Shown one piece after another: positions 59,056 to 64,000 of a DNA stretch of 64,000 nt. The number at the start of each line of letters is the position of its first letter. Positions within the stretch are counted from its first letter, which is position 1. A program made the translations under genes and the position numbers. The notes under the pieces are model-generated. The model made no database searches. It worked only from the letters and a program-made list of their open reading frames with translations, and was not told the origin of the DNA. This DNA is from Natronobacterium haloterrestre (GTDB lineage Archaea; Halobacteriota; Halobacteria; Halobacteriales; Natrialbaceae): contig NZ_FOKW01000003.1 of NCBI RefSeq assembly GCF_900112205.1, forward strand, positions 62,001 through 126,000, given 5' to 3'.

Positions 59056-60132
59056 ATGACGCTGTACTCGAGGGTTCGTCCGCTCGCGTTCAAACTGCCG
59101 GCCGAGACCGCCCACGATCTCGGCAAGCGGACGCTCCGGGCGGCCCAGTCCACGCGGCCGACCAGAGCGGCGCTGTCGTACGCCTACGGCTACGACCACC
59201 CTGCCCTCGAGGTCGACCTGTTCGGTGAGACGTTCCCGAATCCCGTCGGCGTGGCCGCCGGGTTCGACAAGAACGCCGAAGTGACCCACGCGCTGGCCGC
59301 GCTGGGCTTTGGCTTCGTCGAGATCGGGACCGTCACGCCGTACCCCCAGGAGGGCAACGATCGCCCCCGACTGTTCCGCCTGCAGGAGGACCGGGGGATG
59401 ATAAACCGGATGGGCTTCAACGGCCAGGGGATGGAGCGCGTCAGGGAACGCCTCGAGGAAGACGGCACGCCCGAGGTCCCGCTCGGGGTCAACGTCGGCA
59501 AGATGAACTCCTCGACGGCCGACGAGGCCATCGAGGACTACCGGCGGGTCTTCGATCGGCTCTCGCCGTTCGCCGACTACGTCGTCGTCAACGTCTCCTG
59601 TCCCAACACGCCCGAGGAGTTCGACGAGTCCTCGCCCGAACATCTCGAGCGCATCTTCGAGACGCTCGCGGCCGAAAACGACGCGGACGTGCCGATCCTC
59701 GTGAAGATCGGTCCCGACTCGCCCGAGGAGTCGATCCTCGAACTCGTCGACATCGTGCGCGAGCTGGGCGTCGACGGGGTCGTCGCCACGAACACCTCGA
59801 CGACCCGCGAGGGCCTCGAGTCGCCCGAGCGCGAGGAGTGGGGCGGACTGAGCGGGAAGCCGATCGCGGATCGGTCGACCGCCGTAATCCGGGCGATCGC
59901 CCAGCATACCGACGGCGAGTTGCCGATCGTCGGCGTCGGCGGGGTCGACTCCGCCGAGAGCGCCTACGAGAAGATCCGCGCGGGCGCGTCGCTCGTCCAA
60001 CTGTATACCGGGTTCGTCTACGGCGGCCCGTCGACCGCGAAACGGATCAATCGGGGTCTGGCCGCGCTGCTCGAGCGGGACGGATTCGCGTCGGTCGAGG
60101 ACGCGGTCGGCGCGGATCTGGCCCTCGAGTAA
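59056..60132 (+). CDS. pyrD: Dihydroorotate dehydrogenase (quinone), class 2
   Basis: 358 aa. The class-2 pattern is clear: an N-terminal helical membrane-association region (residues about 1-45), GVAAGFDKNAEVTHALAALG, FVEIGTVTPYPQEGNDRPRL, GFNGQGMERV, the catalytic Ser region VNVSCPNTPEE, KIGPDSPEES, ATNTSTTREGL, GGLSGKPI and the FMN phosphate site VGVGGVDSAESAYEKIRAGA. It oxidises dihydroorotate to orotate and passes electrons to quinone at the membrane, the fourth step of UMP synthesis. The dihydroorotase gene nearby (60716) supplies the preceding step. Confidence 0.96.
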   Translation: MTLYSRVRPLAFKLPAETAHDLGKRTLRAAQSTRPTRAALSYAYGYDHPALEVDLFGETFPNPVGVAAGFDKNAEVTHALAALGFGFVEIGTVTPYPQEGNDRPRLFRLQEDRGMINRMGFNGQGMERVRERLEEDGTPEVPLGVNVGKMNSSTADEAIEDYRRVFDRLSPFADYVVVNVSCPNTPEEFDESSPEHLERIFETLAAENDADVPILVKIGPDSPEESILELVDIVRELGVDGVVATNTSTTREGLESPEREEWGGLSGKPIADRSTAVIRAIAQHTDGELPIVGVGGVDSAESAYEKIRAGASLVQLYTGFVYGGPSTAKRINRGLAALLERDGFASVEDAVGADLALE

Positions 60133-60155
60133 CGGACGCGGCGCGACAAGGAGCC

Positions 60156-60395
60156 TTACGATGGGGCGTTCGACGGGTCCGGATCGTCGATAGCGTCGTC
60201 GAGGCCGTGCAGTTCCGCGGGACCGACCGCCTCCTCGGCGCGTTTCTCGCGCAACTCCCGGGTCTTCGCCTCCTCGCGTTGGGTTTCGACCGTCGGCTCG
60301 GCCTCGCCGTCGGTCACGGAGAGGTACACCGACCGGAGTCGTTCCGTTCTATCCGTCTCGGAGTCGCCGTCCACGTTAGCGTCGGTCGCGGTCAT
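60156..60395 (-). CDS. Small conserved haloarchaeal protein
   Basis: 79 aa from ATG 60395 (MTATDANVDGDSETDRTERL). Highly charged, mainly helical: VYLSVTDGEAEPTVETQREE and RELREKRAEEAVGPAELHGL, with a central helix of Glu/Arg. A TATA box is centred 42 nt upstream. No domain recognised. It lies convergent to pyrD. Confidence 0.65.
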   Translation of the reverse strand: MTATDANVDGDSETDRTERLRSVYLSVTDGEAEPTVETQREEAKTRELREKRAEEAVGPAELHGLDDAIDDPDPSNAPS

Positions 60396-60715
60396 GGGTC
60401 GATCCCTCACCCGGTGGAAGGCCCGTGAAGTGAATATAAAGTGTGTGTTACTCTCACTTACTGGGAACATTCGGTCACTCGAGAACGTTCAGAACGCCGA
60501 CCGGATCCGAGAACGAGAACTGCACGAGGGAAGCCCCGCACGGCAGGGGGTATTCTCGAGCGCTCGCATCGAAACCCGCGCGGATTGAATCCGGCCTATC
60601 GGTTTCTCCCCCGGGTCAAACCTCTCGTTTCGGCGGTGATGCCCCCCATTTTGCTCATAACTGTCGCCAGCTGACGTAGTGAGTCAGTTGTGATGGGGAA
60701 GACAGTATCGGTCGA
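60396..60715. other. Intergenic region, 320 bp
   Basis: Contains the TATA-like ATATAAA (60434-60440) of the small-protein gene. The rest lies downstream of the dihydroorotase stop on the same strand. Short Arg-rich frames only; nothing else supported. Confidence 0.5.
60434..60440 (-). promoter_or_regulatory. TATA box of small conserved gene
   Basis: ATATAAA on plus strand, centred 42 nt upstream of ATG 60395. Confidence 0.5.
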
Positions 60716-62098
60716 TCAGGTCGCTGAATCGTCGTCTACCTCGACTCGAGTTCCGTAGCCGCTCTCGCCGACGACGTCACCCTCCTCGTACACTACCTCA
60801 CCACGAACCACCGTCGCAACGGCCTTTCCCGTAAAGGACTCCCCGACGAACGGCGTTACACAGTTCTTCGAGTGCAGTTCCGAACTGTCCTCGAGCGTCC
60901 ACTCCCGTTCGGGGTCCACGAGGGTGAAGTCGGCGTCGGTGCCGACCTGCAGCGACCCCTTCTGGGGGTACATCCCCCAGACCTGTGCCGGCCGCATCGA
61001 GTGGCGGCGGACCCACTCCTCGAGCGTGAACCGACCCTCGTTCACGAACGACAGCATGACGGGAACCTCGGTCTCGAGGCCGACGAAGCCCGAGGTCGCG
61101 TCCCAGGTGTTCCCGAAGGGGTCGTCGACCTTCTTCTCCTCGGGGGTGTGGGGAGCGTGATCGGTCGCGAAGCAGTCGATCGCACCCCCCTCGATCCCGA
61201 CCTCCCAGAGCCGCTCCCGTTCGTCGGCGTCGCGGATCGGCGGCTGGATCCGGGCGACGTTGCCCTTCTCGCGCATGACCTCCTCGGTGAACCAGAGGTA
61301 GTGGGGCGTCGTCTCGGCGGTCACGTCCACGCCGCGGTCCTTCCCGCGGGCGACGGCCTCGGCCGCCGATCCGGAGGAGACGTGGAACATGTGGATCTTC
61401 GCGCCGGTCTCCTCGGCGAAGGTGATCATCCGCTCGACGGCCTCCTGCTCGGCGATCACGGGCCGGGAGTGGGAGTGATCGATCGGATCGTTCCTCCCAT
61501 CGGCCTTGAACCGCTCCGTGTAGTAATCGATGATCTCGCCGTTTTCCTCGTGAAAACCGAGTCGCTTGCCCGTCTCCCGGATGCGCTCCATCGCCTCGAG
61601 GATCTCCCCGTCGGTCGGCGGCGGCACGTCCCCGACCGTCGAACCGAGGAAGACCTTGTAGCCGAGGACGCCGGCCTCGGAAAGCGCCGGGATCTCGTCG
61701 AGGTTCTCGCTCGTGACGACCGCGTAGCTCTGGAAGTCGACGTGGGCAGCGGCCTCGCCGCGCTCGTACTTCAGTTCGAGGCGGTCGGCGCTGTCGATGA
61801 CGGGGTCGGTGTTTGGCATCCCGACGACGGTCGTCACGCCGCCGGCCGCGGCCGCCCGGGTGGCCGACTCCCAGTCCTCCTTGTACTCGAGGCCGGGCTC
61901 GCGGTTGTGAATGTGACAGTCGACGATACCGGGGACGAGGACACGGCGCTCGCCATCGACGACGCGATCGGCGTCCGGCAACCGGTCGCTTCGGCCGACG
62001 GCGACGATGGTGCCGTCCTCGACGGCGACGCCCGCGTCCGGCGTTCGGCCTGCGGGGGTGACCACGATACAGTTCCGCACGACGAGATCGACGGTCAT
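60716..62098 (-). CDS. pyrC: Dihydroorotase
   Basis: 460 aa, amidohydrolase fold. VPGIVDCHIHNREPGLEYKE carries the first metal pair His-x-His. HEENGEIIDYYT and IHMFHVSSGSAAEAV give later metal ligands. DVTAETTPHYLWFTEE holds the conserved TPHYL, and ATDHAPHTPEEK supplies the catalytic Asp. It closes N-carbamoyl-aspartate to dihydroorotate, the third step of pyrimidine synthesis. A related allantoinase role cannot be excluded, but pyrD nearby supports dihydroorotase. The ATG overlaps the TGA of an ABC-transporter remnant (ATGA), yet a TATA box 28 nt upstream gives it its own promoter. Confidence 0.93.
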   Translation of the reverse strand: MTVDLVVRNCIVVTPAGRTPDAGVAVEDGTIVAVGRSDRLPDADRVVDGERRVLVPGIVDCHIHNREPGLEYKEDWESATRAAAAGGVTTVVGMPNTDPVIDSADRLELKYERGEAAAHVDFQSYAVVTSENLDEIPALSEAGVLGYKVFLGSTVGDVPPPTDGEILEAMERIRETGKRLGFHEENGEIIDYYTERFKADGRNDPIDHSHSRPVIAEQEAVERMITFAEETGAKIHMFHVSSGSAAEAVARGKDRGVDVTAETTPHYLWFTEEVMREKGNVARIQPPIRDADERERLWEVGIEGGAIDCFATDHAPHTPEEKKVDDPFGNTWDATSGFVGLETEVPVMLSFVNEGRFTLEEWVRRHSMRPAQVWGMYPQKGSLQVGTDADFTLVDPEREWTLEDSSELHSKNCVTPFVGESFTGKAVATVVRGEVVYEEGDVVGESGYGTRVEVDDDSAT

Positions 62099-62628
62099 TG
62101 GCCAGCGGTTGTCGAGGCGGGCGCATATAGCTTCGGTTGACCGGTCGACGAATCCCTGAGGTGCCGACCGACCCGGCCGCCGCGATCAGATCCCACCGCG
62201 TCGCCGATCGCCTCGTGGACCGGAACGAGGGCTTCCTCGGTTCGATCCCGCGGCCGGGCGATGTCGACGTCGATCTCCCGCTCGACGGAACCGGGCTGGT
62301 CGTCGAGGACGACCACGCGGGCCGCGAGGTAGGCCGCTTCTTCGACGTCGTGGGTGACGAGCACGATCGTCTGCTCGAGGCGCTCGCGAACCTCGAGCAA
62401 GAAGTCCTGCTGTTCGTACCCCACCTGGGAGACGGGGTCGTCGACCCGCTCGTCGTCCTCGCTCCCGTCCTCGATCAGAGCCCGGTCGACGTCCCGGATT
62501 CCCGTCGAGAAGTTGAGGTACACCGGCAAAAACGTCCCGAGCGCGATGAGGGTCACCTTCCAGCCCTCACCGATGCCGAACCCCAGGAGGAACAGCAGCA
62601 CCCACGCCAGCGACGGGATGTTCTTCAT
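62095..62628 (-). pseudogene. Fused remnant of NitT/TauT-type ABC permease and ATPase
   Basis: Residues 42-95 of the open frame (IPSLAWVLLFLLGFGIGEGW, KVTLIALGTFLPVYLNFSTG, IRDVDRALIE) match an internal part of SsuC/TauC-type permeases. After about 25 unrelated residues the frame continues as the C-terminal end of an ABC ATPase (LEQTIVLVTHDVEEAAYLAA with the H-loop His). The permease ends, the Walker A/B and the signature are missing. A deletion has joined two neighbouring genes of a former sulfonate/nitrate-type importer. Not a functional transporter. Confidence 0.82.
62124..62129 (-). promoter_or_regulatory. TATA box of pyrC
   Basis: CATATA on plus strand (TATATG on coding strand), centred 28 nt upstream of ATG 62098, inside the tail of the transporter remnant. 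Confidence 0.5.
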
Positions 62629-62844
62629 GCTTCGGCCGGCGGATTGGCCGGTACCGGTGTCCGACGGGCGGTAGGGACACAAGGGGCCCGGACGCTCGGT
62701 TTGCGGGACCATCGAGAGTCGATTTCCGGCCGTGGTAGGTATCGGTACCATTTACGCGAACCCACGACGCTGCGTCAGCGCTTCGAGAGAGCCAGTTCGG
62801 CCCCGGTCTCCGCGTAGAGGCCATCTACGGAGCCATAGGCGAGG

Positions 62845-62853
62845 GATACTAAA
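62845..62853 (+). promoter_or_regulatory. Box A of epimerase gene
   Basis: GATACTAAA, centred 30 nt upstream of ATG 62879. Confidence 0.5.
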
Positions 62854-62878
62854 CGGCGAGCACGACGTCGGTCCGGCG

Positions 62879-63886
62879 ATGGCTACGCCACCGATCCGTG
62901 ACCGGACGATACTCGTCACCGGCGGTGCCGGGTTCATTGGGAGCCACCTCGTGGACGCGCTCGCTCCGGACAACGACGTCCGCGTGCTCGACGACTTCTC
63001 GAGCGGCCGTCGGGGAAACTTGCCCGACGATGATGACGTCGACGTCGACATCGACGTCTACGACGGCGACGTCGGTGATCCCGACCTGCTCCGGCGGGCC
63101 GCCGACGGAGCCGATCTGATCTTCCACCAGGCCGCGATCGTCTCCGTCACGCAAAGCGTCGACGAGCCCTGGGAGAGCAACCGGACGAACCTCGACGCCG
63201 GCCTGCTCGTGCTCGAGCAGGCCCGTCGGGAGGACGCACGGGTCGTCCTCGCCTCGAGCGCGGCGATCTATGGCCACCCCGACGAGCTTCCGGTCTCCGA
63301 GACGGCGACGACCGAACCGACCTCTCCCTACGGGATCCAGAAACTCGCCCTCGACGGGTACGCCCGTCGCTACGAGGAGTTGTACGATCTGCCCACCGTC
63401 GCCCTGCGGTACTTCAACGTCTACGGGCCACGTCAGCAAGGCCCCTACAGCGGCGTCATCTCGACGTTTCTGGAGCAAGCCAGCGCCGGCGAGCCGATCA
63501 CGATCCAGGGGGACGGCGAGCAGACGCGCGACTTCGTCCACGTCACGGACGTCGTCAGGGCGAACCTCGCCGCGGCGACGACCGACGCCGTCGGCGAGGC
63601 CTACAACGTCGGAACCGGGGATCGAACTTCGATCCGGACACTCGCCGAGACGATAAAAGAGGTGACCGATTCGGCCTCGCCGATCGTCCATACGGAGCCG
63701 CGACCGGGCGACGTTCGCCACAGCGGGGCCGACGTATCGAAAGCCCGGCGCGACCTCGGGTTCGAGTCACGGGTGGATCTCCGGGGCGGTATCCACTCGC
63801 TCGTCGACGGGGGGAGCCGTGGAGCCCAATCGGGGTCCGGGGAATTCGTCCTCTCGGACGGGGGAAACACCGATCCCACCGGCTGA
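62879..63886 (+). CDS. NAD-dependent nucleotide-sugar epimerase/dehydratase
   Basis: 335 aa from ATG 62879 (box A 30 nt upstream); the frame extends upstream as shadow. Extended SDR fold: TGGAGFIGSHLVDAL (NAD Rossmann GxxGxxG), VLDDFSSGRRGNL, the catalytic Ser/Tyr/Lys set in LASSAAIYGH and SPYGIQKLALDGY, then RYFNVYGPRQQG (substrate loop). It interconverts or dehydrates UDP- or dTDP-sugars, most like UDP-glucose 4-epimerase. The C-terminus is longer than usual and ends low-complexity. It may supply sugars to the glycan pathway. The last 114 bp of the window (63887-64000) show no gene. Confidence 0.9.
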   Translation: MATPPIRDRTILVTGGAGFIGSHLVDALAPDNDVRVLDDFSSGRRGNLPDDDDVDVDIDVYDGDVGDPDLLRRAADGADLIFHQAAIVSVTQSVDEPWESNRTNLDAGLLVLEQARREDARVVLASSAAIYGHPDELPVSETATTEPTSPYGIQKLALDGYARRYEELYDLPTVALRYFNVYGPRQQGPYSGVISTFLEQASAGEPITIQGDGEQTRDFVHVTDVVRANLAAATTDAVGEAYNVGTGDRTSIRTLAETIKEVTDSASPIVHTEPRPGDVRHSGADVSKARRDLGFESRVDLRGGIHSLVDGGSRGAQSGSGEFVLSDGGNTDPTG

Positions 63887-64000
63887 AAGTCGACGGTATC
63901 GTGAGGTCGGCCCCTGTTCCGTTCGATCACGATCGCGACCGCGGTCGCCCACCCTGTTGGCGTGATCGATCCCCCAATACGATGAATGATGTATTGCTTA

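Noticed and set aside
62095-62751. Functional ABC transporter component
   Set aside because: Permease ends, Walker A/B and signature are missing; only a fusion of fragments remains.

Overview
The window is haloarchaeal chromosomal DNA (class Halobacteria; the gene content resembles Natrialbales-type genomes, but I cannot name a genus). Evidence: high GC, strongly acidic proteins with acidic insertions (for example in SufC), Tat signal peptides with lipoboxes, archaeal family B DNA polymerase, archaeal-type box A/TATA elements about 30 nt upstream of start codons (leaderless mRNAs), and families typical of this class. No rRNA, tRNA, CRISPR array or intact transposon was found.

Layout. (1) 1-3489: sufCBD Fe-S assembly operon, minus strand, with an 18-bp perfect palindrome at its promoter. 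(2) 3789-13789: membrane histidine kinase, inteinless PolB, a conserved hypothetical, two UspA-like proteins, a MATE exporter, a two-gene HTH/membrane-protein unit and an alpha/beta hydrolase. (3) 14007-47452: a roughly 33-kb surface-polysaccharide region. It has two polysaccharide deacetylases, two Wzx-like flippases, a GT4 and a DUF354 glycosyltransferase-like protein, a large multi-spanning GT-C/Wzy-like protein, DUF1616, an ATP-grasp ligase, two FemAB/GNAT-like transferases plus a decayed third copy, four alkaline-phosphatase-superfamily enzymes (three phosphodiesterase-like, one sulfatase-like), a secreted beta-helix protein and a PGF-type surface protein. Inside it sits a 3.3-kb pair of Tat lipoproteins resembling a copper amine oxidase and a DyP peroxidase, bracketed by the intact and decayed FemAB copies. 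(4) 47559-48954: a tyrosine recombinase that seems to have lost its C-terminal catalytic boxes, then a short tandem repeat. (5) 49020-57446: a nine-gene overlapping Mrp Na+/H+ antiporter operon with three MrpD/NuoLMN-like subunits and a UspA-MrpE fusion. (6) 57705-63886: a thiolase with Ser in place of the catalytic Cys, pyrD, a small protein, a dihydroorotase, a fused remnant of a NitT/TauT-type ABC transporter, and a nucleotide-sugar epimerase.

How the genes may work together. Region 3 has parts to build, export and decorate a cell-surface glycan: glycosyltransferases, flippases, a candidate polymerase, deacetylases, aminoacyl/acyl-transfer enzymes and phospho/sulfo-ester enzymes. Many of its genes share a box-A-like ATAACAA element in coding orientation, commonly centred 31-33 nt upstream of the start. 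Six genes between 14 and 48 kb instead have their likely promoter upstream of a short ORF that ends on, or 1 nt before, the main start codon. Several genes here also carry 6-bp tandem tracts encoding dipeptide repeats. I consider the combination of shared promoter element, short coupled leader ORFs and an unusual enzyme mix the most likely under-described biology in the window.
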